Of a DNA stretch of 64,000 nucleotides, positions 36,174-45,537 are shown piece by piece; positions within the stretch are counted from its first letter, which is position 1, and every line of letters starts with the position of its first letter. The translations under genes were made by a program, and so were the position numbers. The stretch comes from Algoriphagus sp. Y33 (lineage in GTDB: Bacteria; Bacteroidota; Bacteroidia; Cytophagales; Cyclobacteriaceae), in assembly GCF_014838715.1 (NCBI RefSeq), contig NZ_CP061947.1, forward strand, positions 2,852,001 to 2,916,000. Reading direction: 5' to 3'. The notes under the pieces were generated by a model. That model saw only the letters and a list, made by a program, of their open reading frames with translations, was not told the DNA's origin and searched no databases.

Positions 36174-37427
36174 TTACATTTTCTCTTTTAAGGACTGCAT
36201 CTTTTTCCGGAGGTAATCTTTCTCTAATTTATTTGAACAAAAGTCAATGGCTAGTTTTATTTTCTCAAGAGCATTGTCGAGATCTCCTGCTTTTTCATAA
36301 TATTCTGAATAACAGCCATAAAATAAATACTTACGTTGACTTAGCGAATCAGGTGCAATTTTGTCTAGTTCTGCTTTCGCTTCCTTTAGTTTTCCCAGTT
36401 GCAAAAAAATGGTTGCCTTTGATAGCAAAACATGATCTGATGGCATCATCTGATACATGTCATCATAATACTTTAGTATGCGTTGCCAGTTAGTATTCTC
36501 AAATTGAACTGCCCGCACATGCTCAGAAGCAATAGCTGCCTCCAAATGATAGATAGAACGATCATCAAATTCCACCGACTTTAGCAACGAATCATTTCCC
36601 AGTACGATAAGTGGCAAATACCATTTTGAACGATCCTGATGTTTTAGGTCTATTATTTCAGAGTTGACCATTCTAGACTCCAAGCGAGATGCATGAAAGC
36701 ACATGAGCGCAAAAAGCGCATATGCCTCCCCATTTCTAAACTTTTCTTTCTGAAGTAAAAGCTTACAGAGCCGAATCGCTTCTCCGCAAAGATCCTTGGA
36801 AATCAATTCATCAGTTTTAGTAGAGTGAAATCCTTCATTAAAAATCAGGTAAATAATATGGAGAACCCGGGAGATCCGAACCGGAATTTGATTGGGGGCA
36901 GGATATGAAAACGTAATTTCTAACGTCTGAATTTTCTTCCGGGCACGCACCAAGCGCTTTTTAATAGTCTCTTCTTTTAGAAGAAGTGCTGCGGCAATCT
37001 CTTTCATAGAAAAGCCCGAGATGGCTTTTAGTGCAAAAGCAATCTGCTCTTCCTGCGAAAAACTTGGATGACAAGCCACGAAAATCATTCGCAACTGGCT
37101 ATCTTCCACTTCATGATCCAAAAAATAATCGTTGATCTCTTCGTCAATAGACACCTCATTAACACTTTCATGCCTTCCCTTTGCGGCATTCAGCTGCCGT
37201 AAAAGATCTATAGTCCGGTGCTTCGCTGCCTGAGTAAGCCATGCTTCAGGAGTGTCAGGCAACTCATTTCTCCATCGTAATGCAGCCCTCAAAAAAGTAT
37301 CCTGAACGGCATCCTCTATCAGTTCAAGATTATCCAGGCCGAAGATTTTAGATAAAATAGCAACCATCTTTCCATACTGATGTCTGAAAAGATGGTCAAC
37401 CAATTTATTTTCGCTGCTGTTACTCAA
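36174..37427 (-). CDS. ECF42-type RNA polymerase sigma factor with TPR-like C-terminus
   Basis: This 417-residue protein has a sigma-70 region 2 (LELIEDAVQDTFLRAALRW, AKHRTIDLLRQ), region 4 (FALKAISGFSMKEIAAALLLKEETIKKRLVRARKKI), and a long C-terminal extension with helical repeats (HVLLSKATIFLQLGKLKEAKAEL). This is the ECF42 arrangement, which lacks a classical anti-sigma and is encoded with DGPF/YCII proteins. Such a gene overlaps its start by 8 nt. What triggers it is not established. Confidence 0.9.
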   Translation of the reverse strand: MSNSSENKLVDHLFRHQYGKMVAILSKIFGLDNLELIEDAVQDTFLRAALRWRNELPDTPEAWLTQAAKHRTIDLLRQLNAAKGRHESVNEVSIDEEINDYFLDHEVEDSQLRMIFVACHPSFSQEEQIAFALKAISGFSMKEIAAALLLKEETIKKRLVRARKKIQTLEITFSYPAPNQIPVRISRVLHIIYLIFNEGFHSTKTDELISKDLCGEAIRLCKLLLQKEKFRNGEAYALFALMCFHASRLESRMVNSEIIDLKHQDRSKWYLPLIVLGNDSLLKSVEFDDRSIYHLEAAIASEHVRAVQFENTNWQRILKYYDDMYQMMPSDHVLLSKATIFLQLGKLKEAKAELDKIAPDSLSQRKYLFYGCYSEYYEKAGDLDNALEKIKLAIDFCSNKLEKDYLRKKMQSLKEKM

Positions 37428-37764
37428 ATTTCATCACTTCTCGGATTTCTACTGTACCTCCCAAATCATAATCCGGAAAATCCTGCGCTATAATGATTAC
37501 CTTCTCATAGCTTTCTGCCGCTACGGTATAGTAACCTCCAATAATCTCCTTGCTTTCGGTAAAAGGCCCATCTGTCACAATACGATCTGGCCCCGAGATA
37601 CTTTTCCCGGTAGCGTGTAATGCTTCACCACCTCGCAAGATGCCTTGGTTTTTCATTTTTTCACCCCAGGCAAACCATTTTCCCATTCGCTCTTGAAGCT
37701 GCTCTGGAGATAATCCCAACTCCTCATAATCAGCCCCGATAAAAATCATCATAAAATCTTTCAT
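37420..37764 (-). CDS. DGPF/YCII-related protein, ECF42 partner
   Basis: This small cytoplasmic protein (114 residues from MKDFMMIFIG) has the DGPF signature in VTDGPFTESKEIIGGYYTV and ends in EIREVMKF, both typical of YCII-related DGPF proteins. An upstream ATG at 37788 adds eight residues. It overlaps the sigma factor gene by 8 nt, the conserved ECF42 arrangement. A role in controlling the sigma factor is suggested by genomic association in the family, not proven here. Confidence 0.9.
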   Translation of the reverse strand: MKDFMMIFIGADYEELGLSPEQLQERMGKWFAWGEKMKNQGILRGGEALHATGKSISGPDRIVTDGPFTESKEIIGGYYTVAAESYEKVIIIAQDFPDYDLGGTVEIREVMKFE

Positions 37765-37852
37765 AGTTTCTATTTTTAAGTGTGTCATGTTTTAATAAAA
37801 AATTTTTCAAAATCCTCTTTCCATTGAACAAAAAGAAGCGAAAGCAATTCTA

Positions 37853-38227
37853 TTATTTCGATGAATGAAAAGCAACTTTATTTCCTTCCGAATCGATAAA
37901 CTGCCCCATAAATCCATGTTCGCCAAGGGAAGTTTTTGGGATAATAATCTTCCCGCCTGCCGTTTCTACCCGTGATAGCGGAATACTGAGGTCATCTCCT
38001 CCATTCAAATAAACCAAAGATCCGGTTGCTGATGGCTCGAAACCCGGTCCGAAAGCAATTGCGCCTCCTACTCCATTTTCCCAATCGGCGGGAAAGAACG
38101 CCATAGTCATGCCCATCTCTTCCATAGACATGGTTTCCATCTTGGCATTGAGCACTGTTTCATAAAACAATTTAGCTCTTTCGAGATTTTTCGCCGGAAT
38201 CTCAAACCAGTTGATCGCATTTTTCAT
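37853..38227 (-). CDS. VOC (glyoxalase/bleomycin-resistance) family protein
   Basis: This 124-residue protein has the short VOC fold: WFEIPAKNLERAKLFYETVLN at the start, MAFFPADWENGVGGAI in the middle, and HGFMGQFIDSEGNKVAFHSS at the end, with metal-ligand-like Glu9 and His122. The substrate is unknown. It is located upstream of the DGPF/ECF42 pair on the same strand, and such proteins are common companions of that sigma factor group. Confidence 0.88.
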   Translation of the reverse strand: MKNAINWFEIPAKNLERAKLFYETVLNAKMETMSMEEMGMTMAFFPADWENGVGGAIAFGPGFEPSATGSLVYLNGGDDLSIPLSRVETAGGKIIIPKTSLGEHGFMGQFIDSEGNKVAFHSSK

Positions 38228-38487
38228 GATACTGTTTTTTTTGGTTAGTATATGACTCTATGACGAAGCTGATTTTCAAAACGGGGACAAGTTTCCTGAA
38301 ATTTTCATTTATAGGATTCTCATGCTACAATCTAGGAAGCATATCTGAAAATAAATTAGGATGAGCACCCAAAAAATGAGAAAGCAATCTCTCTTGGCTA
38401 GATTGTATGGACGACACCCTTAATCTCGATTTCATAAATTGTCGAAAAGAAAGCCTGAACTCCATTAAAATGCAACTAGCCAATCGC

Positions 38488-38874
38488 TTATACACTTTTT
38501 AAACTTGGATTAAGCTTATGGAAATAGACATATGAAACCATCAAAATCCCCAAAATAATCAAAGGAAAGATGGTCTGAAAACCAAAACCATCAATAGCAT
38601 AGTGACTGATGCAGGCAAAAATAAAATCGAATGTAAATCCTGCATATGCCCATTCTTTAAGACGCTTGGGGAATTTTGGAATCATTAGAATAAGTGTGCC
38701 GCACACCTTGAAAACGACCAGGGCATTTCCAAAGTACTCAGGATATCCCAGATGGCGAATACCTTCTTTGGCTAGTTCCGTTTGAGAAGTAAGGGCCGGC
38801 ATCACTCCTTCGAAAAGGAAAATAATGGTGGTGGCGGTCCAGAAAATGATTTTGTCTCTTTTTGTAGCATCCAT
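38488..38874 (-). CDS. DoxX-like small membrane protein
   Basis: This 128-residue protein (start MDATKRDKIIF; an upstream ATG at 38907 adds 11 residues) has four hydrophobic segments and the DoxX-like text LGYPEYFGNALVVFKVCGTLILMIP. The function is unknown; DoxX-like proteins are linked to redox or quinone chemistry in a few cases. It sits upstream of the VOC and ECF42 genes on the same strand and may be part of that regulon. Confidence 0.82.
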   Translation of the reverse strand: MDATKRDKIIFWTATTIIFLFEGVMPALTSQTELAKEGIRHLGYPEYFGNALVVFKVCGTLILMIPKFPKRLKEWAYAGFTFDFIFACISHYAIDGFGFQTIFPLIILGILMVSYVYFHKLNPSLKSV

Positions 38875-39401
38875 TTTTTTAAGTAGTAAATGATATTCAA
38901 ATTTCATAAAACTTAAGCTTACCCATGGGGTATAAAAATGACAAAGTCGGGGCGCATTGCGAAAAACAGACGATGCATGGCATCCAGCTTCTGGAGAAGC
39001 AAGATAACCTTGTCAGAAAAAACTCACCAAAATGGACTTCCCAGTAGATAGTCGACTCCAATCAGTGACCTCTGCGACATTCTCCGTGACCACCATGGTT
39101 AAATAGAAAGGGCTTTTACGGTGTCTTGCCTTTGGCAAGGAGCTCCATCAGTGCACAGTATCAAATTGTGCCAGCGGCACAGCCCACAACAACCCCGAAT
39201 ACAGCAAAGCGAAATTCGGGGTACCATCACCAATTTGAAAAACCGGAGTGCCAACGGCACGATCGGTAACCTCGGATTGCGACCTCAGCGAATACCGCCG
39301 TGTCCACCGTGGTTAAAAATATTCCTCAAAAAAAGCCGTTCACAAATTCTGTCCCAGGAAAAGGCAGGCGCGAACGGCCGAAATAACTTCAATCAAAATC
39401 C
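38875..39401. repeat. Intergenic palindromes (GTGCC/GGCAC type)
   Basis: No gene is supported. There are hairpins at 39125-39139 (CTTGCC/GGCAAG), 39168-39180 and 39248-39260 (GTGCC-AGC or AAC-GGCAC), and 39193-39221 (CCCCGAAT ... ATTCGGGG). A CCAGCTTCTGGAGAAGCA fragment is near 38981. Two CTCTGCGACATTCTCCGTGACC / CCACCGTGGTTAAA fragments lie near 39067-39105 and 39285-39320. A reading frame at 39121-39405 covers only these repeats. Confidence 0.7.
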
Positions 39402-40547
39402 CTAAATCTTCTCCAACGCATTGGCCAGATCTTCCTTCAGATCTTCTACGTCCTCCACTCCTACACTCAGTCTGATCAGAGAATCTACCAAACCTACTTT
39501 CTCCCGCTCTTCCTTCGGGATGCTGGCATGAGTCATGGAAGCCGGATGACCACAAAGTGACTCTACTCCTCCCAGAGACTCGGCAAGCGCAAACAGGTGA
39601 AAATTCTCCATCACTTTTCTCGCATCAGATTCTTTATTACCGATTAAAGTAAATGAAATCATTCCTCCGAAATCACGCATCTGCTTTTTGGCAATGTCAT
39701 GATTAGGATGATCTTCGAAGCCCGGCCAATAGACTTTGGCTACTTTCGGATGATCCTTTAGGAAAGCGGCGATAATTCTTCCATTCTGAGAATGACGCTC
39801 CATGCGCAGATGCAGCGTTTTGATTCCTCTCAAAACCAAGAAGCAATCCTGAGGACCCGGAGTTGCGCCGGAAGCGTTCTGGATAAACACCAGTTTTTCT
39901 GCCAATTCATCATCATTTACCACCAAGGCTCCCATCACCACATCGGAATGACCGCCCAGGTATTTGGTCACCGAGTGCATTACGATGTCAGCACCAAGAT
40001 CAAGCGGATTCTGTAAGTAAGGAGATGCAAAGGTATTGTCCACGGCAAGAACTATCTTGTTGCCGGTACTCAGCTTTGCCACGGCGGCGATATCGATGAT
40101 GTTCATCATCGGATTGGTAGGTGTTTCCACCCAGATCATTTTGGTTTTGTCGGTAATATGCTCTGCTAAGCCTGCAGCATCGGACATGGGTACAAACTTG
40201 AATTTGATCCCATATCGTTCGTACACTTTGGTAAACAGACGATAGGTACCTCCATACAGGTCATTGGTGCTGATGATTTCGTCACCGGGGTTGAACAATT
40301 TGATCACAGCATCGATGGCCCCAAGTCCTGAGGAAAAGCAAATGCCATGTTTGCCGTTTTCCAATGCCGCCAGATTATCCTGCAAAGCAGTACGGGTAGG
40401 ATTGTGGGTACGGGAATACTCATAGCCTTTGTGATCGCCGGGAGACTTCTGTACGTAAGTGGACGTCTGGTAAATCGGGGTCATAATCGCACCGGTGGCA
40501 GGATCGGGTACTATGCCGGCATGTATGGCTTTTGTTCCAAATTTCAT
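39402..40547 (-). CDS. PLP-dependent cystathionine gamma-synthase/gamma-lyase
   Basis: This 381-residue cytoplasmic enzyme of the Cys/Met metabolism family has the PLP lysine Lys195 in HSVTKYLGGHSD, the SSGLGAIDAV and YGGTYRLF motifs, VETPTNPMMNI, and the C-terminal SLGGVESLCGHPASMTHASIP. It makes or cleaves cystathionine in transsulfuration; synthase and lyase cannot be separated by eye. It stands alone and is divergent from the TVP38 gene, with 70-130 bp between start codons. I saw no riboswitch. Confidence 0.93.
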   Translation of the reverse strand: MKFGTKAIHAGIVPDPATGAIMTPIYQTSTYVQKSPGDHKGYEYSRTHNPTRTALQDNLAALENGKHGICFSSGLGAIDAVIKLFNPGDEIISTNDLYGGTYRLFTKVYERYGIKFKFVPMSDAAGLAEHITDKTKMIWVETPTNPMMNIIDIAAVAKLSTGNKIVLAVDNTFASPYLQNPLDLGADIVMHSVTKYLGGHSDVVMGALVVNDDELAEKLVFIQNASGATPGPQDCFLVLRGIKTLHLRMERHSQNGRIIAAFLKDHPKVAKVYWPGFEDHPNHDIAKKQMRDFGGMISFTLIGNKESDARKVMENFHLFALAESLGGVESLCGHPASMTHASIPKEEREKVGLVDSLIRLSVGVEDVEDLKEDLANALEKI

Positions 40548-40674
40548 TTGTAATTGGTTTAGCTTGTTTTGGCTTTATGAAAAAGAAAACCTTTTGAGAT
40601 TTTCAGAGTGATTTTAGACTATGCATGTTAAACTTGCAGACTTTCCCAGTGGATCACTCGATGATAGATCAAAT

Positions 40675-41367
40675 ATGACAAAAAAGGGCAGGATATTCAA
40701 AACTATCCGTCGGTACTTCGGCACTCATCCTGCCGGAATTTTTGCATGGCTATGGGTTACGGCTATGCCTTTTATAGGAAGCATAATTTTCGCGGCAAAT
40801 TACAATTTACTCGAAGCATACAGACTCCACACTGCATTGGATTACTTTGCCTATACTGTTACCGGTGCATTGCTGATGGGTTTGGCACTTCTTCCTACCA
40901 CGCTGATTGCCTTGGCTTCAGGTTTTTATTTCGGATGGACTTCTCTGCCATTTTTGATTTTGGGCTATTCGCTGGCTTCTGTGCTAGGGTATGCACTGGG
41001 GAAAGTCACGAATATGGGCTTCACCGAATTACTGTTTAAGAAAAACCCGAAATTTCACAAAGCAATCGAATCCCGAAAAGAAAAGGAAGGTTCATTGGTT
41101 TTTTTCGTGAGAATCTCTCCTGTAGTTCCCTTTGCCGTATCCAACTTCCTGTTTGCCAATTTGAATATCAAGCTATGGAAGGTATTGATCTATGGAATCC
41201 CCGGGATGCTTACCCGTACAGTCATCGCTTTTGCCGCGGGAGTGGCAGCCAGTTCTTATATGGAAGCCAAGCAGTCCATGAATACTCCGCTGCAATGGGG
41301 AGTCGGAGCTGCTTTATTGATTATTGGAATTGGAGGGATTTATAATTATGTGAGGAAAAAACGCTGA
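40675..41367 (+). CDS. TVP38/TMEM64 (DedA-like) membrane protein
   Basis: With the start MTKKGRIFK the protein has 230 residues; an in-frame ATG at 40621 would add 18. It has five to six membrane helices and the family core GFYFGWTSLPFLILGYSLASVLGYALGK, plus the motif FFVRISPVVPFAVSNFLFA typical of VTT/DedA domains. Relatives are lipid scramblases or transporters in the inner membrane. No partner genes are nearby. Confidence 0.88.
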   Translation: MTKKGRIFKTIRRYFGTHPAGIFAWLWVTAMPFIGSIIFAANYNLLEAYRLHTALDYFAYTVTGALLMGLALLPTTLIALASGFYFGWTSLPFLILGYSLASVLGYALGKVTNMGFTELLFKKNPKFHKAIESRKEKEGSLVFFVRISPVVPFAVSNFLFANLNIKLWKVLIYGIPGMLTRTVIAFAAGVAASSYMEAKQSMNTPLQWGVGAALLIIGIGGIYNYVRKKR

Positions 41368-41700
41368 ATTACTACGTAGCCGATCAGAAATAATCGCAGT
41401 TGGATATTCCCATCCTTTCCAAATCAATCATCAGGAATAATTTTCGATTACCCTCTTATATTTTATCCTGTTGTATTGCTGTAAAAGGTTCGAGGAATAA
41501 TTGAATAAAATATAACACAAGGTGCTAAAGTCGTGAAACACAGAAGTGCAATCAGAACTAGATTCAGCCTATACTTTAATCTATGTAATTCTTTCTCACC
41601 TGTCTGTATCATATTTTATATTAGTATTGACATAGTTGGCAGTGATGCTTTTCAGGCTATTAAACAAGGCGTTGTACTTCTCTAAAATGTATGTCCTTCA
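41368..41700. other. AT-rich intergenic stretch
   Basis: This is a 333-bp gap between convergent genes. I found no reading frame, repeat family member or clear terminator hairpin in it. Confidence 0.5.
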
Positions 41701-42751
41701 TTATTTATCTTTCATTCTATTTTCCATAATTCTTTTTGCATTTTCTGCAAATTGATGGAGCTTTCGTTCTAGCAATTCCTTTGGCAACTGCTGGCTTATG
41801 TATTCTGCCACTTTTATATTGGCTTTATTGAGTTGCAATAATTCTACTTGCTCTTGATTTCCTTCAGCACAAAGGATTAAACCAATAGGCAATTCTTCAT
41901 CCCGTTCCATTTCGTGTTTTTCCAACCAGCGTAAGTAGAGTTCCATTTGTCCTTTGTATCCGGCTTTGAATTTTCCAATTTTCAATTCAATAGCAATTAG
42001 GCGCTTTAATTTCCGGTGATAAAAGAGCAGGTCGAGGTAGTGATCAATATGGTCAATAGTCATTCTTTTTTGTCTGGCCACGAAAGTGAATCCAATGCCT
42101 AATTCAAGGATGAAATTTTCCAGACCCCGTATAATGGCGGTTTCCAAATCAGTTTCTGAGAAGGTGTCTTTGAGATTCAGGAAATCCAACACATAATGGT
42201 CTCGAAACACAAGGTCAGGGCTTACTTTGTCTTCTGCTTTTATGCTATCAATTTCTTTTCTGGCAAGTTCTGCAGGTTTTTTACTGATGGCAGTTCTCTC
42301 AAAAAGCATGGAATCAACTTTTTCTTGCAACTGTCGGGTGCTCCATTTCTCTATCTATACGGCACATTTGGACGTAGAAATTTATTTTGAGCTCGCTATC
42401 CTGATACATCAGGATTTTAAAATGTGACCAGGACAATTGTCTCCACAGTGCGGAGACAATTGCTTCATTCGGAAAAGTCTCTGCAAAGTGGAGACAATGT
42501 TGCAACTGTTTTGTACTCCATCCCTTACCATATTCCCGGGTGAGCTGTTGGGAGAGCTTTTTAATTACTTCTTCACCATAGACTGCTCTTTTGTTCTCAA
42601 GCACTTCTTCCATAATTACTTTTCCGACATTCCAATAAGTGGCCGTAATGGTTGCATTAATGGTTTGCGAAATATGGGCACGACTCACTTCAACGATTGC
42701 CTTGATGCGATCAATAAGGTGATTAAGGGGAATTTCGCTTAGTTCTGACAT
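41701..42751 (-). pseudogene. YhcG-type PDDEXK nuclease (DUF1016), split by a 4-bp duplication
   Basis: Two overlapping frames make one broken gene. The 5' part (42314-42751) is the DUF1016 N-terminal domain (ITATYWNVGKVIMEEV, REYGKGWSTKQLQHCLHFAETFP, LSWSHFKILMYQD). The 3' part (41701 to about 42346) holds the nuclease domain (LFYHRKLKRLIAIELKIGKFKAGYKGQMELY, with ExK in the PDDEXK core). The frame breaks inside QMCRI-EKWSTRQLQ because CTAT is repeated (CTATCTAT at 42351-42358). Removing four bases restores the family reading CRIEKWSTRQLQEKVDSMLFERTAISKKP. Both halves are otherwise intact, so the lesion is recent. The 3' frame has an internal ATG at 42330 but would lack the N-terminal domain. 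Confidence 0.88.
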
Positions 42752-43206
42752 TATATTATTAACTAAACTGCTCTTTCGTGGAATCCGTTATTATATTCTT
42801 TTACCACTAAGTTGTTGATTTATTGGTATGATTCCGAATTTAAATGCATCCTGATTTTAGTTTGAAAGGTTACAGACATTGCGTATCAATTTGGTTAGTC
42901 AAAACCAATTCTTCTTTTGATATTGTTTTCCAGTGCTGTTTTGATCAGGTGGCGACTGGCTAAAATGTGCAGTTACCAACTACAGAAATGGATAATTACC
43001 TACAAAGGCCCCCATCTCCAAAGTTTGCGGTAGGTGAACCCCAAATAGTTTTTATTATATCGTCTTTTGTTAATGGCACTTTACTTGTGCCGCCGTGCGT
43101 GTCCTCACGACTGGCTAAAGCTCTTTGTACCAGCAGTCTGGAGACTGCATTACAAAAGGCACAAGCCTGCCAGCTTCAGGTAGATCCGGAGACTTACTCC
43201 CAATGG
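42752..43206. repeat. Intergenic repeats upstream of the broken nuclease
   Basis: No gene is supported in 455 bp; a frame at 42967-43218 covers repeats only. A degenerate hairpin GCCGTGCGTG-TCCT-CACGACTGGC lies near 43093-43116, followed by GCTAAAGCT. It is the counterpart of the perfect copy at 47662-47685. A GCAGTCTGGAGACTGC hairpin and CCAGCTTC text follow at about 43133-43180. Confidence 0.65.
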
Positions 43207-43938
43207 TCAAACTATTAGATCAATCAAATTGCCTATCAATAAAACTGCAATCGTAAATGTAATCAAGCCTAATATGTAGGAAAAAAGTGCTTTGAAGTAG
43301 TTGGATACTCTCTTTTTATCGAAAAATTGCCCAATTGCCCAGCAACTGTAAACTATAAAAAGCACCCCTCCATAATCTAAAACCTTAAGGCTAGTCAACC
43401 CTTGAATTGTTCCAAACGCAGCCAGAATAATCATCCCTATTCCCATGACAAAGCATAGAAGAATCAGTATTTCATAGAAGTTATAGCCATATTTTTTAAA
43501 AAGTAACTTAGTCCAAAAGGCTATAAACACCCCCATTATCAAATTCCCATAGCCATAGTTATTTTGTAACCATTTAAAAATGACAGTTGTTGTGGTATAA
43601 TTGGAATCATCATATTTGATATATCCATCTTCAAAGTGGAAGAATCCTCTTAAAACCGAATAAATCAATGAACTGACTATGATAAAAATCACCGGTTTTA
43701 CCAGTCTACTTCTATCTTCAGCTATAAACCTTCTCACAGCTGCCCCGGGTCTGATCAGTAACTCCTTAATCGTATATAATATCCCTTTATCAAAGTTTAG
43801 AACACTAGTGACCTCCTTGGCTATATACCTCCCATCAATCCGTTGCAATTCTTTGGCATTGCCACAGCTTACGCAATAATTGCCAGTGATTTCCAGCTCA
43901 CACTTTTTACAATATTCTAAAGGATTCTGATTGTTCAT
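43207..43938 (-). CDS. DUF3667 domain membrane protein
   Basis: This 243-residue protein has an N-terminal zinc ribbon (CKKC near 10-13 and CVSC near 22-25), the DUF3667 stretch FDKGILYTIKELLIRPGAAVRRFI, and about five membrane helices. The family is frequent in Bacteroidota and of unknown function. It lies in the accessory zone with no clear partner; the gene upstream is a small membrane protein 53 bp away. Confidence 0.85.
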   Translation of the reverse strand: MNNQNPLEYCKKCELEITGNYCVSCGNAKELQRIDGRYIAKEVTSVLNFDKGILYTIKELLIRPGAAVRRFIAEDRSRLVKPVIFIIVSSLIYSVLRGFFHFEDGYIKYDDSNYTTTTVIFKWLQNNYGYGNLIMGVFIAFWTKLLFKKYGYNFYEILILLCFVMGIGMIILAAFGTIQGLTSLKVLDYGGVLFIVYSCWAIGQFFDKKRVSNYFKALFSYILGLITFTIAVLLIGNLIDLIV

Positions 43939-43991
43939 TTGGCCAAATCGCGTAGTATATTTTTAATCGAAGATAAAGGGCTTTGCATTGT

Positions 43992-44240
43992 TTATTCTAA
44001 ATTTCTCCCCTTTAAATGTTTCTGCAGCTCTGAATTTTTGATCTTGTTCTTTGCTGCAATCGGCAAATAGACCAAAGGAAGAAAAGTCAACAACCCAAAG
44101 CCATTTTTAACGGTGCTATAAATTGCAATCCCAATCAGTACACCGATGATGACGGCATCGTAAATCTTTGAGGATTTACTCTTTTTTGCTTCTTCCAGCA
44201 ATTCTTGGTCTGTCAATGCTGCTAATTTTTCTTGGTTCAT
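43992..44240 (-). CDS. Small membrane protein, unknown
   Basis: This protein of 82 residues (start MNQEKLAALTDQELLEEAKK) has one acidic/basic helix, then hydrophobic segments at about 29-43 and 48-63, and a basic tail. An upstream ATG at 44300 would add 20 residues and overlap the arsM stop, but the extra text is not protein-like. I do not recognise the family. It follows arsM by about 50 bp on the same strand and may be co-transcribed. Confidence 0.65.
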   Translation of the reverse strand: MNQEKLAALTDQELLEEAKKSKSSKIYDAVIIGVLIGIAIYSTVKNGFGLLTFLPLVYLPIAAKNKIKNSELQKHLKGRNLE

Positions 44241-44293
44241 ATTCTTGAGTTGGTGGTTTGGTTGGATTAAAATTGAATTATAAATTAAAAAAA

Positions 44294-45262
44294 TCAACAA
44301 CAGCCTCCTCCATCGTAATGAAAGGTAGATTTAGAAATATAAATATCATCCCTACCCAACTCTTTAAACTGCCTTGCGGTTTTATCGCAAATAGCCAAGG
44401 GTTGATTTTTCATTAAAACATGTCCTTTTTTGTCATCAAAATATTCTTCATCTCCGTAATAAATTGCCGCTTTTCCAGTAAATACACAAGCACCGTCTGG
44501 CAGAACCGGGTCTTTAATAGCTGCCACTTCAATACTTTCAATATATATTAATTCATCTGTGGGGTAATTTTTAGTGTCAAGTATTCTATAGGGTTTGCGC
44601 GCTCTAATTTCAATGGTACCAAAGCCAGCATCGGTTAAGGCTTTTATATAGTCATTTATTGGAAGGCTTCCGCTTAAGCAAAGCGCACGTAGGCGTTCAT
44701 CATTTCTTAGAGTTTCATTCATAGGTTGCTCACAAGTTGGGTCACTCATCACCAACCTTCCTTGTGGCTTTAACACACGGTACATCTCATCTAATGCCCG
44801 TTTGAGATCAGCTTCTTTGAAGATATTAAACAGGCAGTTTTGCGCAGCCACATCAATAGAATTATCGGCTACCGGTAAGTTTAATGCATCTCCCTTCTTG
44901 AGTTCAACGAATTCACTATTAAACCAGGGGTTCACTTCTTCGGCTTCCACAAGATTTCTACGGGATGCTTCCAGCATTTCGTCTACCACATCTACACCAA
45001 TCACTCCTCCTTTCTGACGGGAGAAATAAGAAAATTGTAATAATTCCATTCCACCACCCACACCGACATATAGAATTTTTGGGTTGTTAGTTAAATCACG
45101 GGCATTTACAGTACTCCCGCAACCATAATTCATTTGTTGCATTATTTTCGGAATCTTTAAGCCTGGTAATTCCCAAATTGGATTGGTGGTACAGCAAAGC
45201 CCAATAGTTGGTGTTAAGGCTGCGTCTTTATATAAGTCGTGGGTTGCTTCTAAGTAGCTCAT
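44294..45262 (-). CDS. arsM: Arsenite S-adenosylmethionine methyltransferase, arsenosugar type
   Basis: This 322-residue SAM-dependent enzyme methylates arsenite. Seen are the SAM motif LYVGVGGGMELLQFS (about 68-82), DVVDEML, and cysteines at 23, 24 and 48 and in AAQNCLFNIF, candidates for binding As(III). The C-terminal domain (GACVFTGKAAIYYG, KNQPLAICDKTA) ends in GGGCC, as in the Bacteroidota-type enzyme annotated with arsenosugar biosynthesis. Its usual radical-SAM partner ArsS is absent here. No arsenic regulator (ArsR) is adjacent either. Confidence 0.88.
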   Translation of the reverse strand: MSYLEATHDLYKDAALTPTIGLCCTTNPIWELPGLKIPKIMQQMNYGCGSTVNARDLTNNPKILYVGVGGGMELLQFSYFSRQKGGVIGVDVVDEMLEASRRNLVEAEEVNPWFNSEFVELKKGDALNLPVADNSIDVAAQNCLFNIFKEADLKRALDEMYRVLKPQGRLVMSDPTCEQPMNETLRNDERLRALCLSGSLPINDYIKALTDAGFGTIEIRARKPYRILDTKNYPTDELIYIESIEVAAIKDPVLPDGACVFTGKAAIYYGDEEYFDDKKGHVLMKNQPLAICDKTARQFKELGRDDIYISKSTFHYDGGGCC

Positions 45263-45537
45263 AAATTTTTTGTTAATTAGTAAAATAAAGTAATCGTATT
45301 ATACACTACTTTATTCTATCATTTCTTGAATGTTTACGGTTGCACAAAACGGGATTCAGACTGCCTCTGGCAGACAAATTTGGAGACGGCAAGCCTGAAT
45401 TCCATCAGGGAGGTTCGGAGATGTGTCCTTCCATCCTACTCCTAACTTCTTAAAGATACTGAATTTTCGTATTTCCCGGTATTGCATGCCTGTCTGCCGA
45501 CAAAGGCAGGCTTTATCCAAGGTGAAGTTGGCGGTAG
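45263..45537. repeat. Intergenic stretch with a GGCAGGC palindrome
   Basis: This 275-bp gap contains an inverted repeat around 45488-45511 (GCCTGTCTGCC ... GGCAGGC) and a related CTGCCTCTGGCAG at about 45361-45373. No gene is supported. The arsM promoter should lie near 45263-45330. Confidence 0.5.

Noticed and set aside
39121..39405. 94-residue plus-strand frame between DoxX-like and cystathionine synthase genes
   Set aside because: It is composed of GTGCC/GGCAC palindromes and other repeats; the translation has no family pattern.
40548..40674. SAM riboswitch upstream of the cystathionine enzyme
   Set aside because: The gap between divergent genes is too short and I saw no matching stem arrangement.
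42967..43218. 83-residue plus-strand frame
   Set aside because: The 3' half is dispersed hairpin repeat DNA and it overlaps the end of the DUF3667 gene.
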